Origin: Aquila chrysaetos chrysaetos
Lineage: Eukaryota; Chordata; Aves; Accipitriformes; Accipitridae
Length of the DNA stretch: 64,000 nt
Reading direction: 5' to 3'
Assembly (NCBI RefSeq): GCF_900496995.4
Contig: NW_024470385.1
Span: 124,001 to 188,000 of the forward strand
Position numbers and translations under genes: made by a program. Below, piece by piece: positions 1 to 12,900 of the stretch (the first letter of the stretch is position 1; each line of letters opens with the position of its first letter). The notes beneath the pieces are model-generated. The model searched no databases and had not been told where the DNA came from. It worked only from the letters and a program-made list of their open reading frames with translations.

Positions 1-154
1 GTGTGGGGAGGACGGGACCAGACCCTTCTCGGAAGGACAGAGCGGGAGGGGACCGGGACAGGGTCAAGAGGGAAAGCTCCCCGTCGGGTAGCGGGGACGC
101 CGGTTCCGCAGGGGGCCGCGGACCGGGCCGGGGGCGGCCGCCCGGTGCCGGTAC
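1..154 (-). other. HTRA2: HTRA2 intron 1 (partial)
   Basis: Sequence downstream of the HTRA2 exon 1 donor. It is GC-rich and shows no exon. Short open frames here on both strands are not supported. Confidence 0.7.
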
Positions 155-510
155 CTGCCCACGATCTCCACGTAGACCAGCGCGGGCGCCGTCTTCTCCA
201 CCACGTCGGCGATGAAGTTGAAGGCGGCGCGGGGCGAGGCGGGCGGCGGCGGGGCGGGCACGGCGGCGCACAGCGCGGGCAGCGCGGGCCGGCGGCCCTC
301 GCCCTCCCGGGCCCACAGCAGCACCAGCGCCGCCGCCCCGGCCCCCAGCGCCGCCGCCAGCGCCCGACCCCCGGAGGAAGGAGGAGGAGGGGGACAGGGA
401 GGAGGCGGCGGGGGCGGAGGACGGGCCTCGGTGGCCCCGCACAGCGCCCGGCAGCACCGCACCGCGCCCGGCCGCAGCGGAACGCGCAACCACCGCGCCA
501 GCGCCGCCAT
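155..510 (-). CDS. HTRA2: HTRA2 (Omi) serine protease, first coding exon only
   Basis: HTRA2 is a mitochondrial intermembrane-space serine protease that is released in apoptosis and binds IAP proteins. This exon encodes 118 codons plus 2 nt. The start ATG is at 510-508 and the splice donor (CAG|GTACCG) follows position 155. Visible features are an Arg-rich, acid-poor mitochondrial presequence (about 1-50), a Pro run (31-44), a hydrophobic membrane segment (about 50-67), and AVPA at 83-86, which is where processing exposes the IAP-binding tetrapeptide. The conserved start of the protease region ([14 protein letters not shown]) follows. The catalytic triad and PDZ domain lie on exons left of the window. 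It is divergently paired with AUP1, as in mammals. Identification rests on the IAP-binding tetrapeptide, the protease-region sequence and the AUP1 neighbour. Confidence 0.93.
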
Positions 511-971
511 GCTGCTCCGGTGCCCGCCCGCGGGGCACGCTGGGAGCTGAAGTCCCGCCCCGCCAGGCCCTCCGGGAGGCGCGGCCCCGCCGCGAGGCAC
601 GCTGGGAGTCGTAGTCCTGAGGCGGAAGCCTGCCGGAAGCTGTAGTCCGCCGCGGGGCACGCTGGGAGCTGTAGTCCCGCCGCCAGCCGCGCCGACGGTC
701 GTAGCGCGGCCGCCGGCGGAGAAGGGCAGGGAGGCTTTGCGGCGGGAGCAGCTCACTGGGCCCGCCGGACCCGCCAACCGCCCTCTTCGCGTCGCCGGCC
801 GTCGAGGGCCCGTGGCGAGAGGGAGAGAGTCGGGGCGGGGGACGGGGGCGGCGCGGTGCACGCCGGGAAGGCGCCGTGCCTCCCAGGCTGCCCCGCGCGG
901 GCCAGGCGGGCGGCCGCGGGGGAAGATGGCGGCGGGTGTCGGGCGCCGCTGAGGTACCGGCTGCGGTGGGG
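511..971. promoter_or_regulatory. HTRA2/AUP1 bidirectional CpG promoter
   Basis: The two start codons face away from each other and lie 461 bp apart in a CpG-dense stretch without a TATA box. It contains three near-identical copies of a motif that reads ACTACAGCTCCCAGCGTGCC on the minus strand (about 534-555, 597-617, 657-679), and a half copy at about 633-651. This resembles the ZNF143/Staf (SBS) consensus, which is common in bidirectional housekeeping promoters. The HTRA2-AUP1 head-to-head arrangement is known in mammals. Confidence 0.8.
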
Positions 972-3900
972 ATGGAGCCTCCTGCGGCCCCGGGCCCCGA
1001 GCGGCTCTTCGACTCGCACCGGTGAGAGCCGCGACGGCCTGAGGGGCGTGCGTGGCCCTCTCCCGTGTTTCGCGGGAGCGGGCCGCGGGCTCCCGGGGGA
1101 GGCCCGCGCAGGAAGCCGGGGTGTCCCCGGGAGGAGGCCCCGGGGGTCCGCTGGGAGAAGGGGTATTCCACGGGAGCTCCGTGGGAAGGGTCGGGTTGTC
1201 CCTTGGGGGGACCGGTGAGGGTCCGGGGTGTGACCGGGAGGCCCGGGATGGGCTGGGTATCTCGCTGGGGAGGCCCGGGAGGTTATGCAGAACGGGGGAC
1301 GCAGAGTGATCCCTGGGGAGGGCCCGGGCGAGCAGCTGGGGATCCGTCTATCCCGTAGGCATCCCAGCCATGCTCAGGCGATCTGTGCTGCTCTTTGGCC
1401 CTACAGGTTTCCGACTGATGGGTTCCTGCTTCTGGCCCTGCTGCTCTACGCACCCGTGGGGCTCTGCCTGCTCGTCCTGCGCGTCTTCATCGGCGTACAC
1501 GTCTTTCTGGTCAGCTGCGCTCTGCCTGACAGCGTGCTGCGACGGTGCGTGGGCCCGGCTCTCCCCATGGCGTGGAGCTCCTCTTGTTGCCCAGGGTGGG
1601 GATGGGGTGTGCAGACAGTGCTGTGGGGCAGCATGGAGTGGGAGGGCTGCCCTTGCCTGTTTGGGGTCCTTAGCCATGGAGGAGGTTTGGCTCATGCAGG
1701 GGTTTACAGGGAGCTGTGCTTTTGGGACTCTTCATCCCCAGGACCCATGAAGGTGTCCTTCTCTGCCAAGGCTAAAGCTGGCAGTTGCCTCTTGAGTGCT
1801 CAAGGACTGATCTGGAACACTTGGATCAGCTGAGTATCCTGCTAAGACTTTCTGTGGTGGCTTGCTGCCCCATATTTCATGCTGCAGCTACAGCTCTGCA
1901 GGCAGCCTTCAGCCCCAACTGCAGCCCCCCAACAATTCCTGTCCCAGACATCTGTCATATCATTTCCATTTTGTACCAGTGTCCTTCCTGAAGTTATGTG
2001 AACTTCCAGATCTCTGTTCTGTTTATTGGGTGTGTAAGCCAGCAGTGGCTCAGACTGCAGGACTTGAGGAAACCACTTTCCCCCCTCCCAGGTTTATTGT
2101 ACGTGTGATGTGCTCAGTGCTGGGCTTATTTGTGCGCCAAAGTGATCCCCAGTTTCGTGATGTCAATGTGAGGGTGTATATTGCCAACCACGTGACACAA
2201 TTCGATCACAACGTCATCAATCTTCTGACCTCATGTAATACGGTGAGTAACTTGGAGCTGAGCATGGCAGGTCTGGAAGCACCTCTCTCCAACAGAAGTG
2301 CACAGAGAGCTCTTTCAGAATTTAGGTGTTGCCATGGTCGTCTTCAGTTTTTATTTATTAACCCAGGATTGCACAAGCCTTGAGTTTTTTTCTGTGGTTC
2401 AGTGGCATGCAGTTAGGCTCTGCATGAAAAAAAGAAACAGGGCAAGGAGGAACAGAAAATGTTGCACTGGGTATTGATTTTATTGAAAGAGAGTGGGCAA
2501 ATCCTGTCATCCCTATCTTTTTCTGGCCTTTCACATAGGCTGTGTCAGAAGCAGGGTCGGTTGTGGGGTTTTCCCACAGCATTGGGTGCCACTTCTCTGT
2601 GTGCGGACAGCCGGCTGCGCTGCAGAGGAGTGCTGAGGGGAGCTGCATGGAGGGGCGGTGGTGCTCGGGTTATTCTGCTGGGCTGGTGGTTGTGTAACTT
2701 TCCCTGTACTCTTGTGAAATTCCTGATGTGTGCAGTTCCTGAATCAACAGGCTCTGAATGTGCCTGGGAGTGAGTTGGTTGGTCCTATATCCTGAACAGC
2801 AGTAGATTTGCTCTGTACCTGGAGAAAAGTAACTCTTGGAAGTAGCGTGTCCTTTGCCAAGCATGTCAGGAACTACTAGAGAGAACATGGGGAAACACGG
2901 TTGTTGCCCAGGGCATGGAGGGATTTCGTTTCTCTGGCAGACAGGATACAGTCTGAACTGAAGATTAGGAATCAAATTTCTAAGGAATTGGGGCCAGAGC
3001 AGTTACTGAAGCCTAGCAGTAACGTGTTCTCTGCTACTAGTGCTTTTAGCCTGGAGGTTGTTCTCTCAGCCCCCAGAGGCATTTTTGCTAATAAGCAGGA
3101 ACTTTGTCTCCCACTGTCATCTGGGAAAGTAGGCCTTGAGGGGAGGGGAGGACGGCATTTCTTCCTTACTCTTGTTTGCCCTTGCAGCCTGCGTTGAATG
3201 GTGCCCCTGGCTTCATCTGCTGGTCACGGGGATTCATGGAGCTGGGAGTAACAGGAAGCCGAGCAGAGCTGGTGGATTCCCTGAAGGTGTATTCATCCCA
3301 CAGGGGAAACCCACCACTGCTGCTGTTCCCAGAGGAGGCTGCCACCAATGGCCGGGCCGGCTTGCTCCGCTTCAGGTACTAGGAATGGGTATTCCTGCGG
3401 TGGGGCTGTCGTCGTTTTGTTTTAGATTTGGGGTCATTCACTGCTGAATTCTTCCTTTTCAGCTCTTGGCCGTTCTCAATCTTGGATGTGGTACAGCCAG
3501 TTGCCCTACAAGTTCAGAGGCCTTTGATCACTGTGGTGAGTCAGGGATGTAGGGCAAGGAGGAGTTGTGGAGGCGTGCACTGTGTGAGGGTCTTGGTGAT
3601 GCCGTTAATTCTGCTTCTGCTTTGAAGCCTGTGGGTAGTGCAGCCTGGCCTTGTGTCCTATCACCCCAAGGACTAGCTTCTCAGTGCTAACGCTGTTTTT
3701 CGAGTGCCTTTCCCAGGGAACTTCCACTAAGTCAATACTCTTTTAGTTACACTGGCAATTTTGGTAAAAGTTTTAGTGGCTCAGCTCTCTAACAATGTGC
3801 CATCTGGCTTCATAGCATCACTCTGTCTCATCTCCTCTTCGTGAGCTCCCTTCTTTTAATGTGCTTTGAAAGAATAGCTCCAGCCACCGTGGAGACTGGC

Positions 3901-6900
3901 TGACATGCCAAAGGTTATGCAAGGCTCTCTGGAGTAGGTTCTTGAACTCATGTCTCCCAAATGCAGATATGTAACGTGATACAACATTAGCTTCAGAAAA
4001 GAGGCAAAGTTCATGATGGTAATACTAGCGCTGCTAATAGGTTGAAATAAAACTCTTCTCGGCTTATTTACAGAGTGAGATTTTATTGAATTTCTTATTT
4101 CTTGATAATGATTTATGGATCTACTTGATTAAAAGACACATCTTATATTTGTCTGACATTTTAGTTGATTCTCTATTGTCCGTCCTTTTAAGGTAGCAGG
4201 GCACAGTGGATAGATTTAAAGCCACTTACCAGCAGGTCACAAAACATCGCTGTCCATACTAAAACATCAGCATGCAGGTATTTTTAAAGTGAGATTCTGT
4301 TAAGGATTAGTTCTTTGCTATTTAGTGCTTTTATCGGCGCTGCAGGTAACAATATTGAGGTCTCTGTTGGTAAAGTTCAGGTTAGTACATAATGAAGAAC
4401 CTAGATTATTGACTGTGATCCAGTGAACTACTGATAGCTGCCCGTGAACGGCTGTTACTTGTAAGTCTAATGTGGTCTGTTGGTGCATAACAAGAGGAAT
4501 ATCTGGCAGGGTGAGGAACACTGTTAGCTGGATGTGTGTAGTGATGAAAACTGTTAAAATATTATGCAAAGCTTTGATAACCCTGCTGCCAAGAAAGTGG
4601 GGCAGTAGTAGAGAGAGTTCAAGGAGGCCATAAGCATGATGCAGAATCCAGAGAGCACCACTTAAAGGCACTCACCTTAAATCAGCTTGTCAGAGAAAAG
4701 ACAGAGAGATTGTTGTGGACAGCTGCTTGCATGTTGGAGAAGAGGCTTAAAAGTGGAGAATTCTCACTTTTTTTTCTGACGAAGCACACAGCAGCAGTCT
4801 TTGTAGGTACTGAGACTAAATGTTGGTACTGCACAAGTTCAGTTTTGGATTAAGATGCAGTTTTCTAACAATGAAGATACTTTAAATTTTTTAATGACTA
4901 CTCCAGAGAAGTGGGAGAGCTGTCCTGTTCTGTTTATCTTTTTATGGTTTCGGCTCCTCCAAGAAATTCTGAGAGACGTGACAAGTTGAATATTTGTATG
5001 TGTATCCTTTCTTTCATGAATGTTAGGGAGAACAGCATGCACATAACTGCAGATCTGTTTGAAGATACTGGTTATAGTCACTTCTTGGCTCAGATTTTTA
5101 CCTTCAGAGGTCGAACAGGACTTTTTGCCCTTCATGCACATTGGCTAAGTAAATCCTGGTGGATTTCTTACGTAATTTTAAACCATCAGAAACTTCCGAG
5201 GACTGTGAATGGTTCGGTCAGTGCTTTACAGAAAGCTTTCTTAGACACCTGTGTGATATATATCAAACAGTGGGCTGAGCAAACCACCAAATTTGGGTTT
5301 AAGAAAGAATTTTCTCCAGCTCTGATCGGTTGGAATTTTGAAGGAGGCTGTTGTTCTGTGGCACAAGGCAGCGTAACTGAAGTCTGGCTATTGGCATCAC
5401 TATAAGGCCTTTGATTTTAGGTTTCTTAGATTTGTTTATCCAGGAGATGAGGCTTCTTTATATTACCCTTGGTGGCTGTGGTTTCTGGGCTTTTCTCGTT
5501 TATAGCACCTCTTTCCAGGCCATGGAGTAAACTAGGCACGAGGCCTGTCTTGGAGCCACACTGCTTTGGTCGAGGACGAAGTCAGGTGTAAAAGAAGCCA
5601 AGGCAGCTACATTGTGAGCTGTAGATCGTGAGATGGTGTTCTCACCGGCTTGTGGAAACTTTGCTCACTGCAGGATAAGAGTAACCAACTACAAAAATCC
5701 TAGGAACAACGTCCATTCAATAGCAAATTCTTTAGAATCATTGAAAAGTGTAGATTGGGGGGAATGTCTGGAGGTCTTTACTTCAGCTTTCTGCTCACAG
5801 TCAGACTGGCTTCTGAGTATGATCCAGCTGCTCTGGGCTGTGTCCCGTTGAGAAGGATGGAGAGCCCACCACTTCAGAGTGCCTGTTCCAGTGCTCTCTG
5901 CTGGCAGGCATCACAGTACTTCTTACGGAAAAGGTTATTTACTAATTTTTAGAAAAAGGAAGAAATTAATAAATTACAGCTCACCTTTAATGATTTATCT
6001 TCAAAGAGAAGAGTTGCTTAAGGCTTCACAGTGTGGCCTCTTTGGAAATGAAGAGAGAAAGCTTATGGGAGTTGAGACATTACATGGGCTGTTCCCATCA
6101 GTATAAGGGAGGATTGTTTGTGGTTCTAAGGAAGTGTTAGTAGGTGTTAAAGGCATTTTCAGTCCTTTCTAAAGGCACAATCTAGTAGGGAATGTGGGGA
6201 TATTGAAGGAAAATCTTGCTGTCCTAGTGGTAGGAAAAGATGACTCAGAGCAGTGAAAACTTTGACTGTCTTCCTCTGCCTGTTGAAGACTAATGAAGGT
6301 GAATCTGCCCTGGGGCTTGCCCTCACTGCACCCTGGGTTTGCCATTCCTTCTTTCCCAGTCCTCCACACCTCTCTACCCACGTATCTGTTACTCGCTGCC
6401 ATGGCTTAGCTGTGTTCTGCCCGCCTGCTTCCCTGATGGAGACCTGACTAGCTCGTGTTTTGTGGGCCGCAATCTCATTGTGCTCTCTTCCCCAGAGTGT
6501 GGCTGACTCCTCCTGGATTACAGAGCTGCTCTGGACCTTCTTTGTTCCCTTCACAGTTTATCAAGTAAGGTACTATCTCTCTCTCTCTTTCATTTGGGGC
6601 AGGGTTTAGGGTGGGCAGAGAGCCTGACGTTTTTGCCGTTGTAGTAAGAGATCTTTTGGTGTGCGCTAATGCGCACCCTCATTGTGGTATCTCAGCATGG
6701 CTTTGTTCAGCATTATTTGGTTCATGCCAGGTCCAGCTTCTGGACAAGCTTCAACCAGCTTCTGAAGTGGAAGGGCTCTTGGTTCCTGTATTGAGTTGGT
6801 GAAGGAGAGGAGTCTCTCAGGGCTTTTATGTCAAGTTTGCCGGCTATATTTTTGAAGCTAGCTGCTCTGCTGTAACTCACCCCAGGGTCGCTCAAGTCCC

Positions 6901-9900
6901 GTGGGTGATTCCCTGCAGGCAGCTCGGTCCTCTAGCGTCTGTCTCTTCCCTGCAATCCCTTGTAAATTGCAGAGGTGGTTCAGACACCTGTCTAGGGCCC
7001 AGGTGAGCCCAGACTGGCCGAGTAGCTTTGGTGGAATAAGGGTCCATAGGCAGCGGAAGGGGCTTGGCGTCAGATTTAGGGGTTGGGGTATTTCAGTAAA
7101 GAAAAGTCTTGTGCTGTAGCTTTCCTCAGCCATATCTGGCTCGAGTCTTGCTGATCTGTTTTCTACTTTCATGTTAACGGCAGCGTCTCCTCATTTGGGG
7201 CCTTTCTGGGAGCTTTGTTAGGAGATACTTCACATGTTACGCTTGAGTGCTAATAAAGATTCAATGAGCCAGTTTTGTCTTCTGAGCCATGCCTTGCCCT
7301 TAATTTTGCAAGCTAGTGTTGAGGTTTGACGCTCGTCTTGCGGGAAGAGATTTGGGGTGAGCAGGGAGAGCTGAGGTGGGGATAGCACCATTGCACTATT
7401 GATCCCAGATGGGGCTGGCTCCTCCAGCAGCCCCTGAAGCAGTCAGCCCAGTGCTGTTGTCCCCATTCAGGTGGATGCCGTCTGTCCCCAGACGAGCTGA
7501 AGAACTGAGTGAGGATTTTGCGCTCCGAGTTCAGGAGGTAGGAGGATGATGTGGGAGAGGGATGTGTAGGACTGCTGCAATTTGGGATGGTCACAGAGGA
7601 GAGTGGGGTGCAAGCAGAGTTGCAAAGGGCATTTCTGGATGGGTGTGTTTGTATGATGGGAACTCTGGCCCGTATTTATTGCCCCTTATAATTATTCAGT
7701 CTTTCCATAGTCTATTTGCTAGCCCCCATTTATCCTTTCTGCCAGCTATCAAGGCTCTCCCCATCTAGTTCAAACCTTTCACTCCCTTTTCGTAATACCA
7801 CAAATCAAATAAAGTGATTGTTTCTCCACCTTTCCCTTATGTGCTGGGTACTTCATAGTTCCTGTATCTCCCTGTCAGCCTGTTTTGGCAGGATGATATT
7901 GCCTACTCCTGGTCCTTCATGTGCTCCATGCAACACTGAAATGCATCACTGAGGCCCTGGAGAAATCAGTTCCCAGTCCTCTTCCCCTCGCTGTGGCTCC
8001 ACGCAGGCTTGTACATCTGATACACTCCCCTGCAAGATGGGAATGCCTGGGTTATACATGTTGTGTGTTGTGTACATGTGACTCTTGTCTACATTTCTGC
8101 AGCTCTTGGCCATGGAGCTGGGTGTGGTATCCACACGGCTCACTGCAGCAGATAAAACTGAACACATGAAGAGGCTGAGACACACATCGGTTCTCCCCTT
8201 TGCCCCAGGTAGGTGTCCTGGGTAGTGTCCTGACTATAGAGCTGTGTTGCCTTTCGTTGGTGTGGCAACCTGGTTCAGGAACGGCACGGCGACCAGCCCC
8301 AGGCCGCTCGGGCCATCAGCTCACGGACACCAATGTGGTGGACGGCAAATGGCGTTTATTTGTGAGTGACACGGCATTATATAGCTTGGGTTTATGATGT
8401 CACTTCCGTCCACTTACCTCATAAACTAAGCGCTATTGCCTACCTGGAGAGGGGCCCTATCTTTCCGTACAGCACGACATCTTCCGGCCGCCAGACCCTA
8501 ACTACCCACATTTCCCCCCCCCTATGCATAATTAAATTGGTTAAAATACAACAATCTTAAAAAAGATGCATATTGCAATCTTGGATAAAAAAAACATAGT
8601 AAATACATCTTGGTCTAATTCTATGTATCATTACAATCCTAAATATACATATACTACAATCTTGAATAGAAAACATAAGGCACACTAAGTGAGAGGTAAC
8701 TGGGGGGTAACTAGGAACTAGAGGTAGTTAAGGGAAATTTTGAACAAGAACATTCTTAAAGCAGTTGTCGGCGTTCTATCAACATGATGTTGACCTTCTC
8801 TAGCCGGCTCTTAACAAAGGACACGAGCTTATTCAATATACAGGGTCCAAAGATCAATGCTATCATGATCATTGCGATCGGCCCTATCAAGGTAGATATC
8901 AGAGTGGTCAGCCATGGTGAACGGTTGAACAACGATGTGAACCAATTTTGTTGTGCCTCTCGTTCCCTTCTCCGTTTTTCCAATCCCTCTCGCAATTTGG
9001 CCATAGTGTCTCTCACTATTCCGGTGTGGTCCGCATATACACAACACTCTTCCCTTAGTGCAGCGCACAACCCTCCTTGTTGTAAGAGCATCAGGTCTAA
9101 TCCTCTTCGATTTTGCAAAACTACTTCCAATAATGATCTAAGTGATTGTTCTAATGCACTTATCGATTGTTCAGTTCTATCCAGGTCTTCATCTACTGCC
9201 ATCCTCAAGGCGCCAAGTTCTTTGCTCTGCTGTACCAAGGATGCTACTCCTGTACCTATTCCCGCACCCCCTATGATCATTAGAGTAGCTATTGTTAGTG
9301 CTGTAAGGGGTTCTCGTTTTGACAGATGGTGTTCTGGGGTAATGTGTGAGTCGTAGACGGAGTCTTCGGAGTGGTAAAAGATTTTGGGGACTATAGTTAC
9401 CTGGACACAATACTCTGAGGATCCATCAAATTTTTCCAACGACAAACAAGGTGTAACTCCCATAGTAGAACAAACCCACTTGGTATTGTTGGCCGGTATT
9501 AACCACTTTGCAGGGGTTTTATCTCGTATTTTATTAACACACAGTTGTTCTTTGTGCTTTGGGACTTTACCTACACACACGCCGCCTCCCACCACCCGCG
9601 CTAATGTAATTCCTTGCTTTTCTGTGTCCCACCTACACTGGGTTGGATTCGAGGCATTCACCCGTATGGGCGTGTCATTTACTCCTGCAGCCTCATAAAA
9701 GGGTGATTCTATTCCGTAGCACAGCCAACAGTGTTCCGTAAGATTTGGGTTAGTTTTGTTTAGTACTTGGTAGCTAGCTTGCATTATTTTCCAGAGAGGA
9801 TTTCTATAAGGAATTTTGGTGGCGCGTGTCGCTGCCGGTGCGGTGCGTGTCGCTACGGGTGCGGTACATGTTGCTACGGGTGCGGTACGTGTCGCTACGG

Positions 9901-12900
9901 GTACGGTATGTGTCGCTATGGGTACGGTAATATGATTTTTTGTCGATGTTTTTTGGTTGTTGGTCTCTTTAGTCACGTGGCCCTGATTGGGAATAGTCAG
10001 GACCGCGTCATTAACAAGTGCCTGGTTGGGACCTACTGGCAGTGGATCATTCGGGGCAACCTCCTTTTTTATGAGAATTAAACCACCCTTGTCTGTCCCT
10101 GGTTCTGTGTACCTTATTCCCCAAACTCTTCCAAGTAACCAACTGTCCTCTAAGGGCTTGGTAACATTTAAGAAGAGGTATTGACAATTCCCCCGTCCTT
10201 TGAATCCTTGCGGTGGAGTGCATCCATATGGACCCCACCGGACTTTTAGGTATTTGTCTCTACCACTACCTGGAATCCAAGCAGGGGCAATGGTCTCACA
10301 TCCCCAATAACCACAATAGTACTGATTAGGGGAGTTGTAATACCCCTTTCCAGGATTCGAGCTAGGGCACATATAAAATCCTAGGTATTCCCAACATCGG
10401 TCTCTTGGGACAAGCTGACACAGAGAGGCACTAAAGCTCGGCGCACCTGGTGTTATTTGAGTTGCGATAATTTGCTGATCCTCAAATCGAAGGAGGGACC
10501 ATTTGAATGGCTGGTGGGGATGGTGCTCTGATCCTACCTGTCTTACAGTGACAAGCTCTAAAATCAAGATCATGCAGAGGCAACGTAGCCCCCCCTTTTG
10601 GGGGCCATGTTGCCATCGTTTGGATTCCGCTGGTGTGGAGCTTCCAGGTGCGGACAGGATGCTTGTCGATTTGTCGTCCTCTCTTGCCACCGGGGTGTAC
10701 GGGTTACGAGGACGTCCGATGATATGGTCCTGTGGACAAAAACTCACAGTTTTCATTAGCTTTATTCTGGAGGTCCGGTTTAATAGACTTAAGTGGACAC
10801 CACTTAACTTTGCCATCTTTTCTGACTGCAGCATACCCTCGCCCTGTCAGGACTAGTCTCCACCCTTGTTCCCATTCTCCCAGCTCATTTTTGATTACAA
10901 CTAACGGGCCTTCTTCTAGCGCTTGGGTGGCCCAATGTTTTTAAGTGGGGCCATTCGGCTCTTCCCCCTGGGGAACTGATTTAGCGCTAAAAGGGTGGTC
11001 GCTAGCAGACGTGGTTGGTCTCCCGGGGGAATGGCGTTGGCAAAACCTTCTGTTTTTGCCAACACCTCTAATTTAGATTTCAGAGTTTGATTTGCTCGTT
11101 CAACTATAGCTTGTCCTGTGCTATTATATGGAATACCGTGTGTTAAGGTGATACCCCATTTTAAAGCAAATGCCTGGACTGATTTAGAAATGAAGTTCGG
11201 GCCGTTGTCTGTTTTGATCTGATTAGGGACGCCAAGCCACGCCATGACCGTCAGCCAATGTTGGATGGTCGCTTTGGAGTCGGTTCTAAGGTGTTGCGTG
11301 GCTGCGATCACTCCGCTATATGTATCTACAGTTACTGCTAGCCACGCTCGAGGTTTCAGCAACTGGCAGAGTGTAAAGTCCGTCTGCCACACTTCGGAGG
11401 CCCTAAGGCCTCTGGGATTGACTCCGCCGGACCACAGTGGTGCTTTCTGACAATGGGGACACGTGGCTACTATGTGTTTCGCGTCGGTGACCGAGATCCT
11501 GCATTTCTTTGCTAGCGCTTTAGCTCCGATATGGAGAGACTCGTGTAGCTGACGGGCATCTCTTAGCGTCCACAACCCTTTTGCGGCGGCATCTGCTTTG
11601 TCGTTGCCGGTTTGAAAGAACCCTTTGATTGGGTCATGGCTGTTGACATGGATGACTGATATGGTGCCCTTTCGGGAAAAAAGTGCTTCTTCCAGCATGA
11701 GAGCTGCTGTAGATGTTGACACGCCGGGCCCCGACATGGCTAAGCAAAGCTTGGCCACGAACATCGAATCGGTCACTGTGTTGAGGTGTTCCATTGGGAA
11801 CAGTCCACACGCCAGTACCACGGCCATCGCTTCTAACTGCTGGACTGAAAGCGCGCAATCGGTCATTTTAATGCAGTGCCATTCTCTTCCCGATTGCCAT
11901 ACCGCTGCCGCGGTTGAGGTCGCTGAGGATGCATCTGTGAAGACCGTTGGTCCCCGTTGGGGCCGATCCATGACCTTCCGCGGGAGGTCGATATTGACAA
12001 TCGCCAGCATTTGGGTCCAGGGGGGTTTTGTAGCATACCGGACTTCTCCGTCAAATCCAGCGAGAGCTATAGCTAGATGCTCTGACATTGCCACTGATTG
12101 CGTTGGGAGCTGTTTGCGAAAGGGTAAGTATATCTTGGCGGGTTCAATGCCTAGGTGTCTCAGGGCGAGTTTTCTGCCTTTCATGATGAGGTTACCAAGG
12201 CACTCGACTCCTGGAGAGAATGCACGTGACGGTTTTCCCCGGACTATCCATTGTATTGGTTGGGCTTTTTCAGGGGGCCCCTGGGCTAGTGCCCCTACTC
12301 CCCCTCCCTCCGTGAAATGTACATACAGATCGAGTGGAACATCTGGGTTCCACCGGGCGAGCGTGCTTGACGATGCCTGTTGCTCGATAAAGTCAAGAGA
12401 GTTCATTGCTGCCGTCGTCAGAGTTTTTTGTTCCCATGGGTTCTTTCCTTTTAGAAGATCGTACAGGGGCGCCATGATTTCGGGGGGGATCAGGACAATG
12501 TTGCGGAGCCATTGCAGGGACCCCACTAACTGCTGCATGTCGTGGAGTGTTTTGATGTTCCGACAGATTTTTATCTGCGGGGCGGTTACGTAAGAAGCTG
12601 TGATCCCCACCCCCAAAAAGGTTACACACGGTCCTCTTTTAACTTTCGCGCCCGCGATCTCGAACCCGTTTGTTTTTAAAGTTTCCGAGACTGTTGATAC
12701 TAGCTGGTCTACCTGACTTCCTGTCGGCGCGGCGATCAAGATATCGTCCATGTATTGAATGATAGTCGCAGTTGAGTCGCTTCGTCGAACCGGTGCCAAC
12801 GCTCGATCCACTGTAATCTGGCAGATAGTAGGCGAGTTGATCATTCCTTGAGGCAGCACTTTCCACTGGAAACGTAGGTTGGGGCGTTGACTGTTTGGGA

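Noticed and set aside
6496-6569. GTAAGG at 6565 as donor of AUP1 exon 6
   Set aside because: It would put exon 7 out of frame. The GTACTA donor at 6570 restores the conserved VYQVRW sequence.
8784-12593. Plus-strand ORFs across the provirus (for example 322 codons at 11625)
   Set aside because: They are antisense shadows of env and pol with no recognisable domains.
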